DNA of 64,000 nt. Origin: Nonlabens antarcticus (GTDB lineage: Bacteria; Bacteroidota; Bacteroidia; Flavobacteriales; Flavobacteriaceae). The first letter of the stretch is position 1. Each line of letters starts with the position of its first letter. Positions 7,934 to 17,224 of this stretch are shown here, piece by piece. Made by a program: the position numbers and the translations under genes. Location: positions 434,001-498,000 of the forward strand of contig NZ_JADFCO010000065.1 in assembly GCF_015356755.1 (NCBI RefSeq). The letters are read 5' to 3'. The notes under the pieces are model-generated. The model was not told the DNA's origin. It saw nothing but the letters and a program-made list of their open reading frames with translations, and did no database searches.

Positions 7934-9757
7934 TTACAATGTTATTTTAAAGGTGGTTCCTACATCTATCTGGCTCTGTACTCTTATGCTACCGCCCATA
8001 GCTTCTACTTGATTTTTAGTCATGTAAAGTCCTAAGCCGCGAGCATCTGCATTGCCATGGAATGTTTTATACATCCCAAATACTTTATGTCCATTAAGCT
8101 TCATATCAATGCCTTTCCCATTGTCCTGAAAGATAATACGACACTTGCCATTATATTTGAATGCCTTGATAACAATTCTCGTTTGCACGTTTTTTTTGCG
8201 GTACTTGATACTATTTGTCAAAAGGTTGAGTAAAATACTTTCTAAGTATGCGGGCGATGCATCTATGGTAAAATCATCATCCACATCCACATCCACATTC
8301 ACATTATTTGTTTTAATGTTCGTAGAAATGTTCTCCATTACTTTAAAAATGTTTTCTTTAAGATAAATAGTACTAAGCTCAATTTTATCAGTATTTAAGG
8401 CGACAACTTGGTTTAAATGGTCAATAGTTTCTGATAGTTGTGTGCTGGATGAATTCAATAGATGAATGATGCTATTCTTATCTGCTTCTTTAGTTTCTTG
8501 TTGATATAACTGCAACAAAACCTCAAAATTACTGGAGTGAGATCTCAAATTATGAGATACTATGTGTGCAAAATTAAGTAGGCGTTGGTTTTGTCGTTCC
8601 ACATAGGAGGTAAACGTTTTAAGCTCCTGTTCTTTCTTTTTGATTTCAGAAATATCCACAATCTGAATGACGAGATCAACTGGATCGCCGTTTTCATCTT
8701 CTATTAAAGTCCCTACTATGGAACATATAACAAATCTACCTGTAGATTTTTTAAGGTTTATATCAATGGTTAAGTGATCAATTTTCTTATTGAGTAGGTC
8801 CGTAACAGAATTGAAAAGAACGGGAAATTCAGTTTTAGAAATAAACTCGCCCAGTGAGGCTGTTTTTATATGTTCTTGGTCAAAATTAAGTAATTCGCAA
8901 ATAGATGGATTTGCTTGAGTAATTTTTAAATCTATGGGATCAATCACTAACATGCCAACTCCTGAGGCTTCAAAAACATCATGGAATTTTTTTGACGCAT
9001 GTTTAAATCTTATATCAGAGGTGACCTTATCTGTAATATCTTCAAAAGTTCCAAACTGTCGTATGCAATTACCTTTGAACATTTCTGCCTTCATCACACT
9101 GCGCACCCATCTTTCATTTCCTTTTGCGGTAATGATTTGAAGGTCGACGTCAAACTGCTCGCCAGTAAGACGGGATGTGGTAAACATTTGCGTGATAATT
9201 TCCTGATTAATACCGGGCTTGTAAAAATTTAGTGCAGACATTACATCTGGTACATAGTCTAAATCTAGCTCATGGATTTTTTTAGTGACATCTGACCAGT
9301 ATAACTCTCCCGTCAAATAACTAATCTCCCAAGATCCTATTTTTGCTTTGTCTGATGCATCTAAAAGAAGTTGATGCTCCCTGTCTATCTTCAACCTAGC
9401 ATTCATGGATTCGGTAATGTTTTCTGATGTCATCACCATTCCATTAACGATCTGGCTTTTATCATAAGTGGGATTAACACTCCATCTAAGCCACAATTCG
9501 CTTCCATCTTTCCTGATAAATTTTTCAGCGGCATTTGATTCGTAACAACCAGATAAGACACGCAAATGTACTTCACGCCAGTTTTTACTAGTATTCGGGA
9601 ACAGATCGTAATGGTTCATTCCTACGATATTATCAAGATTTAATTTATGATCATCGCACCATTTTTTAGAATGGATGATATAATTTAAATCCTTATCAAG
9701 GTAAGCTATAGCTATGGGAGCTTGTAGTAATGAAGGATTAGGGGGAGAGTTGTCCAT
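7934..9757 (-). CDS. Triple-PAS sensor histidine kinase
   Basis: A 607-residue soluble kinase with no membrane segment. Three PAS/PAC domains lie at about 10-115, 130-245 and 252-372, then a short coiled coil, the H-box FAHIVSHNLRSH with His402, and an HATPase domain ending in the N box (LLTNSIKYRKK), G1 (DNGKGIDM) and G2 (GLGLYMTK). The HNLR-type H-box is common in Bacteroidota. It likely senses an intracellular small-molecule, redox or light cue through the PAS domains and passes phosphate to the receiver encoded one base downstream. The ligand cannot be deduced. Confidence 0.92.
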   Translation of the reverse strand: MDNSPPNPSLLQAPIAIAYLDKDLNYIIHSKKWCDDHKLNLDNIVGMNHYDLFPNTSKNWREVHLRVLSGCYESNAAEKFIRKDGSELWLRWSVNPTYDKSQIVNGMVMTSENITESMNARLKIDREHQLLLDASDKAKIGSWEISYLTGELYWSDVTKKIHELDLDYVPDVMSALNFYKPGINQEIITQMFTTSRLTGEQFDVDLQIITAKGNERWVRSVMKAEMFKGNCIRQFGTFEDITDKVTSDIRFKHASKKFHDVFEASGVGMLVIDPIDLKITQANPSICELLNFDQEHIKTASLGEFISKTEFPVLFNSVTDLLNKKIDHLTIDINLKKSTGRFVICSIVGTLIEDENGDPVDLVIQIVDISEIKKKEQELKTFTSYVERQNQRLLNFAHIVSHNLRSHSSNFEVLLQLYQQETKEADKNSIIHLLNSSSTQLSETIDHLNQVVALNTDKIELSTIYLKENIFKVMENISTNIKTNNVNVDVDVDDDFTIDASPAYLESILLNLLTNSIKYRKKNVQTRIVIKAFKYNGKCRIIFQDNGKGIDMKLNGHKVFGMYKTFHGNADARGLGLYMTKNQVEAMGGSIRVQSQIDVGTTFKITL

Positions 9758-9898
9758 GAGGGGAATTGGAAAAATGAAAATAGATAGTTTTAAACAGTAT
9801 CTAGTTGAATTAATATCAAGCTTTCTAAAAATAGATAAAAGACACTAACATCCGATTAAAACCATTGATAATCATCTTAAAATAGCTTTTAATCGATT

Positions 9899-10660
9899 TT
9901 ATTTTGCTTCATATTTTATTAAATCAAAGCTTTTCCCGTCATAAACTCCATAAGTGTAGTGGTTTATCCAATCTCCCAGGTTGTAGTATGTCGATAAATC
10001 GTTGAGGTTAATTTTCATAGGTAGATGACGGTGACCAAAAATGAAATAGTCATAATGCCTAGAATCTAATTTACGTTTGGAATACTGAGCGAGCCACTCT
10101 CTTTCCTCCCCTAAAAACACCGCATCCTCATCACCTGAAATTATTTTATTCTTGACTGATAAGTGTCTCGCAAGTCGCACTCCCAGATCAGGATGGATCC
10201 ATTTAAAACACCATTGAAAAAAGGGATTTGTAAATACCTTCTTCATCCGTTTGTAGCCTTTGTCGCCAGGCCCCTTGCCATCACCATGACCTATCAGGAA
10301 TCTTTTACCATTGAATTCAAATTCTTTGGGCTCATGATAAACGGGAATACCTAGCTCATCCTCAAAGTAACCGAACATCCACAAATCATGATTGCCTACA
10401 AAAAAATAAATGGGAATACCGCTATCACGTATTTCGGCGAGTTTCCCCAGCACGCGCACTTGACCTTTGGGAACAACGGTTTTATACTCAAACCAGAAAT
10501 CGAACAAATCACCTAATAAAAAAATCGCAGCTGCGTCTTCCTTTACCATATCCAGCCATTGCAAAAACTTGCGTTCCCGCGGTTTGCTTAATTTTGGGGT
10601 AGGAGCGCCCAAATGATTATCACTGGAAAAATATATTTTTTTACCTTCAGGAATTTGCAT
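9899..10660 (-). CDS. lpxH: LpxH-like UDP-2,3-diacylglucosamine diphosphatase
   Basis: A calcineurin-like metallophosphoesterase, 253 residues. Metal-ligand motifs: SSDNHLG (Asp14, His16), GDLFDFW (Asp51), GNHDLW (Asn90, His91), GHGDG (His125) and GHRHLP near the C-terminus. The family includes LpxH, which splits UDP-2,3-diacylglucosamine to lipid X in lipid A synthesis, and Bacteroidota homologues of this size are so annotated. I chose ATG 10660 (MQIPEGKKIYFSSDNHLG); the in-frame ATG at 10720 adds 20 unconserved residues. Peripheral inner-membrane location expected. Exact substrate is inferred from family. Confidence 0.85.
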   Translation of the reverse strand: MQIPEGKKIYFSSDNHLGAPTPKLSKPRERKFLQWLDMVKEDAAAIFLLGDLFDFWFEYKTVVPKGQVRVLGKLAEIRDSGIPIYFFVGNHDLWMFGYFEDELGIPVYHEPKEFEFNGKRFLIGHGDGKGPGDKGYKRMKKVFTNPFFQWCFKWIHPDLGVRLARHLSVKNKIISGDEDAVFLGEEREWLAQYSKRKLDSRHYDYFIFGHRHLPMKINLNDLSTYYNLGDWINHYTYGVYDGKSFDLIKYEAK

Positions 10661-10779
10661 GGGTTCAAAGATAGGAATATCGTAGAGTTGAATACAAACC
10701 AGACACTTTCTACCGATCAACTTTTTATTGGAATGAGGCTTTCGCAGCTCAATAATGGCGCTAAAAGTTTTTCCGTGTT

Positions 10780-10795
10780 CGCTTTCGCGAAAGCG
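10780..10795. repeat. 16-bp palindrome, perfect copy, intergenic
   Basis: CGCTTTCGCGAAAGCG in the divergent gap between the LpxH-like gene and the AlbA_2 gene. Confidence 0.95.
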
Positions 10796-10847
10796 TTTTC
10801 ATCACAAAGCCATATTTAAATCAATGTCATGAACTATATTTAAGTCC

Positions 10848-11984
10848 ATGATTAACAAGCGTCTTCTCGTTAAAAACCTGCTTGCTCACAACGATGAGAA
10901 TAGTTTTTATGATAAGAAATTGCGGGTAGATCTGTCCCATAAGGAAGGCAAAGCAAAGTTTTTGAAACATATTTGCGCGCTTTCAAACTCAAATCCCGCG
11001 AATGATAGCTTTATAGTGGTAGGTGTGGATGACCGCAAGAATGAAATTATAGGAGTGGATTTTTTTGATGATTCAAAACTTCAAAATTTGATCAATGCAT
11101 ACTTAGAAAACCCACCATTGGTACAATATGAAAATGTACCATTCCCACATTTACCGGCAGATAAAGTAGTGGGGTTAGTAACCATACGAGCTCAAAACGG
11201 CATTACAGCATTGCGTAAAAATATCTGGAAGTATTATGGTGGAGCCGTTTTTTTTAGGGATGGAAGCATTTCAATGCCTAAGGATTTTGGCATCAGGGTA
11301 GAAGATGTAAACTCTGCCATTGTTGCAGAAATTGAGAAGAATGCCAGCAATAACATTGAGTTGACCCTCGATAGAGTGCAAGATTTTATGAACCGGCGAG
11401 AAAATGGCTTAGAAGCTTTTTATAAAGTTTTCAAGGAGCAATTTGTGATTTGCTGGTCAGGAAAAGTAAGGCTCAAAAACGACCAGGAATATTATTACCG
11501 GGTGGATATTGAGATGGTTAACGAGCACGTTAGGTTGTTTTACAGCACCCTTGACGAGGTTCAGATAAGCTATGACGAGCATAGTTTTAGTATTCTGGAG
11601 TTTGTGGAATTAGGCCTGGGAGACCGTCAGACTTATTACCCGTTAGAACGACAAACCTTCCGGTTTTTTCCAAATGGCACTTATAAGTTAGAAAATAAGA
11701 TTTTATTTAATCCGCCATATTACGATAGAAAAACTTTGCACCACATATACAATGCAAATTTATCCTTGTTGGCAAAAATAGCCTTAGGCTCTGATTTAAC
11801 AGCAAGAGAGCTTATTGACTTGCGCAACATGCCAGAGACGATGCTCATTTGTCAATTCAATAATGTGGGGGAGCCTATGGAAAAAATGAAGGCACAATAC
11901 CGTCATTTGAAAAAATATTCTGAAACCTATAAGGCTTATAAAGAGTCCTTGCGTATCTTGAGGAAGGTAAAATATAATTCTTGA
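10848..11984 (+). CDS. AlbA_2 (Schlafen-like) domain protein
   Basis: A 378-residue protein. Residues about 10-160 match the Schlafen AlbA_2 domain: an acidic lead (ENSFYDKKLRVDLSHKEGKAKFLKHICALSN) followed by FIVVGVDDRKNEIIGVD and a GxxxFFRDGSIS turn. AlbA_2 domains bind nucleic acid or nucleotides and are often joined to regulators or toxins. The C-terminal 200 residues are unlike anything I can name. Its stop overlaps the start of the downstream phosphatase (TTGA), so the two products are made in a coupled fashion. A TATATTTA box lies about 15 bases before the ATG. Function unknown. Confidence 0.8.
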   Translation: MINKRLLVKNLLAHNDENSFYDKKLRVDLSHKEGKAKFLKHICALSNSNPANDSFIVVGVDDRKNEIIGVDFFDDSKLQNLINAYLENPPLVQYENVPFPHLPADKVVGLVTIRAQNGITALRKNIWKYYGGAVFFRDGSISMPKDFGIRVEDVNSAIVAEIEKNASNNIELTLDRVQDFMNRRENGLEAFYKVFKEQFVICWSGKVRLKNDQEYYYRVDIEMVNEHVRLFYSTLDEVQISYDEHSFSILEFVELGLGDRQTYYPLERQTFRFFPNGTYKLENKILFNPPYYDRKTLHHIYNANLSLLAKIALGSDLTARELIDLRNMPETMLICQFNNVGEPMEKMKAQYRHLKKYSETYKAYKESLRILRKVKYNS

Positions 11985-12724
11985 GAACACTTGTTATAGG
12001 AGACATTCATGGCGGTTATCGCGCATTGAAACAATTACTGGAGCGACTCGATTTGCAGCCAGATGACCAGCTCATCTTTATGGGGGACTATGTGGATGGA
12101 TGGTCAGAAAGCTATGAGGTTATTGAGACCTTAATATCGCTTTCGCGAAAGCGGAAGCTCGACAATCATACAGCTCCTATTTTTCTACGTGGCAATCATG
12201 ATGAGTTGGTACTTGATTTTCTAGTCAAAGGAGAAGAAAATGAACAATGGTTGTACCACGGCGGCTCCAGTACTGTAAAGAGCTATGCAGATAGAACAGA
12301 TGCTGAAATTGCAATACACGTTGCATTTCTCACAGATGGGTTGATTAATTTTCACGAAGACAGAAATAACGGCTATTTCCACGCGGGATTTCACAACCTA
12401 AACGGTCCGCATTATGAATATTATAAAAACCTGCCCTACTGGGATCGATCTCTTTGGGAAATGGCATTGTGTATAGATCCAAATCTCGATGTAGATCATC
12501 CCAGATTTCCAAACAGATTAAAGCTTTACAAAGAAATATTTATAGGTCACACACCTACAACGCGACTGGATTCAATGGAACCTTTAAATGCAGCTAACAT
12601 CTGGAATGTAGATACGGGAGCAGCTTTTACTGGGCCATTGACGGCATTGTGTGTAGAAACAAAAGAATTCTGGCAAAGCGATCCACTACCAGGTTTATAT
12701 CCAGATGAAAAAGGTAGGAATTGA
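11981..12724 (+). CDS. PPP-type metallophosphoesterase (serine/threonine phosphatase-like)
   Basis: A 247-residue calcineurin-like phosphatase with metal motifs GDIHGG (7-12), GDYVDGW (37-43), RGNHDE and GHTPT, and a C-terminal NVDTGAAF, as in bacterial PrpA/ApaH-type enzymes. The start is TTG at 11981, overlapping the TGA of the AlbA_2 gene; there is no better ATG, because the catalytic GDIHGG begins at residue 7. A palindrome copy in the frame encodes LSRKR at about residue 54-58, between metal motifs. Substrate may be phosphoprotein or a dinucleoside polyphosphate. Confidence 0.88.
   Translation: MRTLVIGDIHGGYRALKQLLERLDLQPDDQLIFMGDYVDGWSESYEVIETLISLSRKRKLDNHTAPIFLRGNHDELVLDFLVKGEENEQWLYHGGSSTVKSYADRTDAEIAIHVAFLTDGLINFHEDRNNGYFHAGFHNLNGPHYEYYKNLPYWDRSLWEMALCIDPNLDVDHPRFPNRLKLYKEIFIGHTPTTRLDSMEPLNAANIWNVDTGAAFTGPLTALCVETKEFWQSDPLPGLYPDEKGRN
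12138..12153. repeat. 16-bp palindrome, perfect copy, inside phosphatase gene
   Basis: CGCTTTCGCGAAAGCG, read as LSRKR in the phosphatase frame. Confidence 0.95.
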
Positions 12725-12870
12725 TCTTTCATAAGACGAAACGATCAATATTTCTCAAATTTTAGTTTTCATAGAATAACTGATGCAGACGAAATTGACG
12801 GTCCACAGTATTACACATTTTTACTAACTTCAAACCTTGAATGTAAACCAGCCAACCTAAAACCTAACCC

Positions 12871-14001
12871 ATGGGAATATTTGATAAAATAAAAGAAAAA
12901 CTCAGCCACGAATTCATCGATATTATCGAATGGCTAGATTATACGGACGATACTATTGCTCATCGTTTTGAACGGTATCAGAATGAGATTAAAAACGGAG
13001 CAAAACTGATCGTGCGCGAGGGGCAAACCGCCGTTTTTGTAAATGAAGGCAAGCTTGCTGACGTTTTCAAACCTGGAACTTATGAGCTTACCACAGAAAA
13101 TATGCCCATTCTTTCCACGATTAAAGGATGGAAATACGGTTTCAACTCGCCTTTCAAAGCTGAGGTCTATTTCGTCAACACACATTTGTTTACAGATGAG
13201 AAATGGGGAACTAAAAACCCCATTACACTTAGCGATGAGCGCTTTGGGCTTGTGGAGATTAGAGCCTTCGGGACCTATGCTTTCAAAATTGCTGATGCCG
13301 GTAAATTCATTGTGGACATCGTTGGGACTGACAATAACTTTACCAATTTTGAAATTAATGAACATTTAAAAAGTCTCATTGCTACCAGGTTTACAGACAC
13401 GGTAGGCGAGGCAAACCTCCCTATTGAACTTTATGCAGCAAACACATCAGAGCTTTCTGATACCTGTCGCGAGGTTATGAAACCAGAGTTTTTGAGCGTT
13501 GGAATCTCCTTAGAGAAATTCTACATCGAGAATGTTTCCATGCCAGAAGATCTCAAGAAAGAGATCTTTGAATACAGCCGCATCGATAAAATTGACCTGG
13601 ATAAGCTAACCAAATTCAAAACTGCTAAAGCGATTGAAGCAGCAGCCCTAAATGAAGGCGGAACGGCAGGTGCAGGAATGGGGATGGGAATGGGATTTGT
13701 GCTAGCACAGCAAATGGGTGGCATGATGTCACCACAAATGGGCGGCCAACAAGTTGCACCTCAAAATCAAGCCGCAGCCATGCCGCCACCTATGCCACAA
13801 GCAGTTCAGTATTTCTATGCTGCAAATGGCGTACAAACAGGACCAGTACCCTTTGATCAATTACGCGCATTATTTGCAGGAAGAACCGTGAATCGTGATA
13901 CTCTAATATGGAAAAGTGGTATGGAAGCCTGGAAACCATTGAATGAAGTAGAAGAGTTGAAGACGTTCTTAGGAGGGAATACGCCACCGCCTCTGCCATA
14001 A
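12871..14001 (+). CDS. SPFH-domain protein with C-terminal GYF_2 domain
   Basis: A 376-residue protein. Residues about 40-260 form an SPFH/virion-core-type domain (GQTAVFVNEGKLADVFKPGTYEL at its start, RIDKIDLDKLTKFK near its end). A Gly/Met/Gln-rich linker (about 265-310) follows, then a GYF_2 domain (about 315-370: YFYAANGVQTGPVPFDQLR, TLIWKSGMEAWKPL). There is no signal peptide or clear membrane helix, so it probably sits at the membrane by association. SPFH proteins scaffold membrane microdomains. The next gene, a zinc-ribbon membrane protein, is a recurrent neighbour and likely partner. Confidence 0.88.
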   Translation: MGIFDKIKEKLSHEFIDIIEWLDYTDDTIAHRFERYQNEIKNGAKLIVREGQTAVFVNEGKLADVFKPGTYELTTENMPILSTIKGWKYGFNSPFKAEVYFVNTHLFTDEKWGTKNPITLSDERFGLVEIRAFGTYAFKIADAGKFIVDIVGTDNNFTNFEINEHLKSLIATRFTDTVGEANLPIELYAANTSELSDTCREVMKPEFLSVGISLEKFYIENVSMPEDLKKEIFEYSRIDKIDLDKLTKFKTAKAIEAAALNEGGTAGAGMGMGMGFVLAQQMGGMMSPQMGGQQVAPQNQAAAMPPPMPQAVQYFYAANGVQTGPVPFDQLRALFAGRTVNRDTLIWKSGMEAWKPLNEVEELKTFLGGNTPPPLP

Positions 14002-14315
14002 ATCTCAAATCTCAAAAAAAATCCAATTCCGATGTCAGTTCGAGTGCAGTCGAGAACATTTGTGTAAATACATTTCGCTAGCGAAAATTGCCTATTCTCG
14101 ATTTGCTCCTTCTGCACCGCTCAAGTAGGAACTCAAATCTCGTGTTGCCGATTTTTAAACTGAATATTGATAACTTAATCCACATCGTAATTTTGAATAT
14201 TGACAATCGGCAAATAGATTGCCGCAACCAAAACAGAATATGTCATAGGAAATCAAGTTTTACGAAGTAAAACACAAATCAACAATTGGCAATCGTATGA
14301 ACCAACCCTGACCTT
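14002..14315. other. Intergenic, 314 bases, hairpin-rich
   Basis: Lies between the SPFH and zinc-ribbon genes. Contains the palindrome TTTCGCTAGCGAAA (14073-14086), distantly like the 16-base element, two GAATATTGA repeats near 14161 and 14193, and a minus-strand hairpin followed by CTTGATT (14251-14273) shared with two other places in the window. No gene seen. Confidence 0.5.
14251..14273 (-). repeat. Hairpin-CTTGATT dispersed repeat, copy A
   Basis: Minus strand: GTTTTAC TTC GTAAAAC, a perfect 7-bp stem, running directly into TTGATT. The tail AAAACTTGATT is shared with 27514-27524 and 57722-57732. Confidence 0.5.
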
Positions 14316-15410
14316 GTGAGTTCAAAAACAACAAATTCCGAAAGAAAAAAATCCTGTGTCAATTGCGGCGCAGAGTTGACCTATGAGCCGGGAACGGATA
14401 CGATTACCTGTGATTATTGTGGGTATGTAGAAAATATTGATCAAGAGATCCAACCTTTTAAGGAGCTCGAATTGCGCACCTATTTGGATGCTATGGGAGC
14501 GCAATCCCACTCTATGGAGATGACGATGTTACATTGTTCCAATTGTGGCGCGACCCAGCATGTAGAGGATAATTACAAATCACTTCATTGCGTGTATTGT
14601 ACGGCACCGCTAATCATTGAAGATCAAGTTACGGAGAATTGGATCCTACCAGGAGCAGTAGTGCCCTTTTCATTTAAGGTAGATAAAGCGCACCAGATTT
14701 TTAAAAAGTGGGTGGACGGATTGTGGTGGGCGCCTAATAATTTGCAACGCGCCAGTTTGAGCCCAGATTATACAAAAGGCCTTTATGTGCCTTTCTGGAC
14801 CTTTGATGCACAGCTTTCCTCTAGCTATTCTGGTGAGCGAGGTGATTATTATTATGTAACCGTAACTCGAGGTTCAGGAAAGAATAAGCGCACCACTCAA
14901 GAAAGACGCACCAGGTGGTCCTCTGCCTCTGGTAACATCTCCGGTTTTGTAGATGATACCTTAGTTCAAGCGACAATGAATCAGTCCATAAAGCTTCCCG
15001 GTGCCGTGGTGCGTTGGAAGTTGGAAGATCTCAAAACTTTTGATACCAGCTATCTCGCCGGTTATGTTACAGAAAAGTACACGATACCATTGAGGGACGG
15101 GCATTTAAATGCCACCGAAAAAGCAGAAGATATTGCCAAAAACTGGATACGTCAGGACATAGGTGGGGACGAACAGCGCATCGACGATATGGATATGAAA
15201 CTTGCAGACGAGACCTTCAAACATGTCTTGCTACCTCTTTATATAAGCTCCTATAATTTCAATAACAAACGCTATAGCTTTTATGTCAACGGCCAGACCG
15301 GTGCGATATATGGCTATCGTCCTTATTCGTTTTGGAAGATATTCCTGGCGATCTTAGCCTGCTTGATCGTTGTGGGAGCTATCGTTTTTCTCGTAAATAT
15401 GAATTCATAA
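14316..15410 (+). CDS. Double zinc-ribbon, single-pass membrane protein
   Basis: A 364-residue protein with two Cys4 zinc ribbons: CVNCG...CDYCG (residues about 14-37) and CSNCG...CVYC (about 74-95). A soluble middle part has a beta-rich segment with SSSYSGERGDYYYVTVTRG, and one membrane helix near the C-terminus (FWKIFLAILACLIVVGAIVF). Similar proteins are sometimes mislabelled as TFIIB-type zinc finger or primosomal helicase; no helicase motif is present. The start is GTG. Placement next to the SPFH/GYF gene suggests the two work together at the membrane. Confidence 0.82.
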   Translation: MSSKTTNSERKKSCVNCGAELTYEPGTDTITCDYCGYVENIDQEIQPFKELELRTYLDAMGAQSHSMEMTMLHCSNCGATQHVEDNYKSLHCVYCTAPLIIEDQVTENWILPGAVVPFSFKVDKAHQIFKKWVDGLWWAPNNLQRASLSPDYTKGLYVPFWTFDAQLSSSYSGERGDYYYVTVTRGSGKNKRTTQERRTRWSSASGNISGFVDDTLVQATMNQSIKLPGAVVRWKLEDLKTFDTSYLAGYVTEKYTIPLRDGHLNATEKAEDIAKNWIRQDIGGDEQRIDDMDMKLADETFKHVLLPLYISSYNFNNKRYSFYVNGQTGAIYGYRPYSFWKIFLAILACLIVVGAIVFLVNMNS

Positions 15411-15425
15411 GAAGTAGGGAAAGTT

Positions 15426-15441
15426 CGCTTTCGCGAAAGCG
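15426..15441. repeat. 16-bp palindrome, perfect copy, intergenic
   Basis: CGCTTTCGCGAAAGCG, 16 bases after the zinc-ribbon gene stop. It may double as a hairpin in the 3' end of that transcript but has no T-run. Confidence 0.95.
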
Positions 15442-15543
15442 GAATATTTACAAAAGTGAGTGTATAAAAAATCAGGGAAGCCAAATGAGAACGCGTTACA
15501 CCTTGATTGAGATTTACCGAATGATTCAAATTAAATTATAAAA

Positions 15544-15568
15544 AAACCCTGAAATAGATTCAGGGTTT
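15544..15568 (-). terminator. Terminator of the ALDH gene, usable on both strands
   Basis: Perfect 10-bp stem AAACCCTGAA/TTCAGGGTTT with a 5-base loop. On the minus strand it runs into TTTTTT. Confidence 0.75.
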
Positions 15569-15624
15569 GATAATGAACAGAATGTAATATTGATTAGCCT
15601 CAGCAAATCAATAACTATAAATTT

Positions 15625-17178
15625 TTACAACTCAAATTTAATACCTTGTGAAAGAGGTAATTCTGTTGTGTAATTGATAGTGTTCGTTTGTCTTCTCATA
15701 TATACCTTCCAGGCATCACTACCAGACTCACGTCCACCGCCAGTATCTTTCTCTCCACCAAAGGCGCCGCCTATCTCTGCACCGCTTGTTCCTATATTGA
15801 CATTAGAAATACCGCAGTCAGATCCAGCAACGCTCAAAAAGTGTTCTGCTTCTCTCAAGTTATTTGTCATGATCGCACTGGACAATCCCTGATTCACACC
15901 ATTTTGCAATTCTATCGCATTCTCAACATTACCGCTATATTTCAATAGATATAATACGGGTGCAAATGTTTCATGCTGGACGATTTTCATATCGTTGCTA
16001 GCTTCTGCAATCGCTGGTTTAACATAGCAACCACTTTCAAAACCTTTACCTTCTAAAACGCCGCCTTCCACGATGATCTTACCACCTTCCTTCACGACTT
16101 GTTCGAGAGCGTTTTGATATCCCTTAACGGCATCTTTATCGATAACTGGCCCTACATGATTGTTCTCATCCAGCGGGTTACCTATTTTCAATTGTTTGTA
16201 GGCATCTACAACGGCTGTTTTTACTTTATCATACATGGATTCATGAATGATTAAGCGTCTGGTTGATGTACAACGTTGTCCAGCGGTTCCCACAGCACCA
16301 AACACAGCGCCTATGACCGTCATTTTAATATCAGCATCCGGAGTTACAATGATGGCATTGTTACCACCTAATTCCAACAATGATTTACCTAAACGTTCCC
16401 CTACTTTACTCGCAACGATTTTCCCCATTCTTGTGGAACCTGTAGCGCTGATTAAAGGAACACGTTTGTCCGTTGTCATCATCTCGCCTACTTTATAATC
16501 ACCGTTTATTAAACAAGAAATTCCCTCTGGGAGATTGTTGTTTTTGAGGACTTTGGCAATGATATTTTGACAAGCAACTCCAGTCAAGGGAGTTTTCTCA
16601 CTTGGTTTCCAGATACAAACGTCACCAGAGACCCACGCTAGAGCTGTATTCCACGCCCAAACGGCAACGGGAAAATTAAAGGCACTAATAATTCCAACAA
16701 CTCCTAAAGGATGGTATTGCTCGTACATTCTATGGCCAGGACGTTCAGAATGCATGGTCAATCCATGCAACTGTCTTGAAAGACCTACTGCAAAATCACA
16801 GATGTCAATCATCTCCTGAACTTCACCCAGACCTTCTTGGTAGGATTTTCCCATTTCGTAAGAAACGAGTTTTCCTAGCGGCTCCTTTAAACGACGCAGC
16901 TCATCACCAAACTGGCGTACGATCTCCCCACGTAATGGCGCTGGCTTTAATCTCCAATCTTTAAATGCTTTTTGTGCGGCATCAATGACTTTCTCATAGT
17001 CTGCGGCAGTGGTTGTGGTAACTCTTGCAATTTCTGCTCCATCCACTGGAGAGGAAGAAATAATTTCATCTCCGTTTCCAAAATTTTCGTTTCCCGTAGA
17101 AGTTCCTTTGTTTACTTTTTGAACGCCCAATTGTTTTAGGGCTTCATCAATACCAAAAGCTTTCGCTATATCTGACAT
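15625..17178 (-). CDS. Aldehyde dehydrogenase, ALDH7 (alpha-aminoadipic semialdehyde) type
   Basis: A 517-residue NAD-dependent aldehyde dehydrogenase. Catalytic Cys is in GTAGQRCTSTRRL, general-base Glu in LELGGNN, and the Rossmann glycine motif in SATGSTRMG. SAFNFPVAVWAWNTALAW and the VGPVIDKDAV region are characteristic of the ALDH7/antiquitin group, which oxidises alpha-aminoadipic semialdehyde in lysine catabolism (the same reaction as AmaB/PcD). No other lysine-degradation gene is beside it, so the pathway assignment rests on subfamily only. Ends 57 bases before a strong terminator. Confidence 0.92.
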   Translation of the reverse strand: MSDIAKAFGIDEALKQLGVQKVNKGTSTGNENFGNGDEIISSSPVDGAEIARVTTTTAADYEKVIDAAQKAFKDWRLKPAPLRGEIVRQFGDELRRLKEPLGKLVSYEMGKSYQEGLGEVQEMIDICDFAVGLSRQLHGLTMHSERPGHRMYEQYHPLGVVGIISAFNFPVAVWAWNTALAWVSGDVCIWKPSEKTPLTGVACQNIIAKVLKNNNLPEGISCLINGDYKVGEMMTTDKRVPLISATGSTRMGKIVASKVGERLGKSLLELGGNNAIIVTPDADIKMTVIGAVFGAVGTAGQRCTSTRRLIIHESMYDKVKTAVVDAYKQLKIGNPLDENNHVGPVIDKDAVKGYQNALEQVVKEGGKIIVEGGVLEGKGFESGCYVKPAIAEASNDMKIVQHETFAPVLYLLKYSGNVENAIELQNGVNQGLSSAIMTNNLREAEHFLSVAGSDCGISNVNIGTSGAEIGGAFGGEKDTGGGRESGSDAWKVYMRRQTNTINYTTELPLSQGIKFEL

Positions 17179-17224
17179 GTAATCTGTTTTTTAATGATTT
17201 TTAAATTAATATGGAAAAGAATAT

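Noticed and set aside
10981-11000. GCGCTTTC at 10978-10985 and TTTCGCGGA at 24991-25000 as further palindrome copies
   Set aside because: Only half or a weakly matching part of the motif; no symmetry on the other side.
12934-13365. 143-residue minus-strand ORF and a 108-residue plus-strand ORF
   Set aside because: Both are alternate frames of the SPFH gene; no domain and no start signals.
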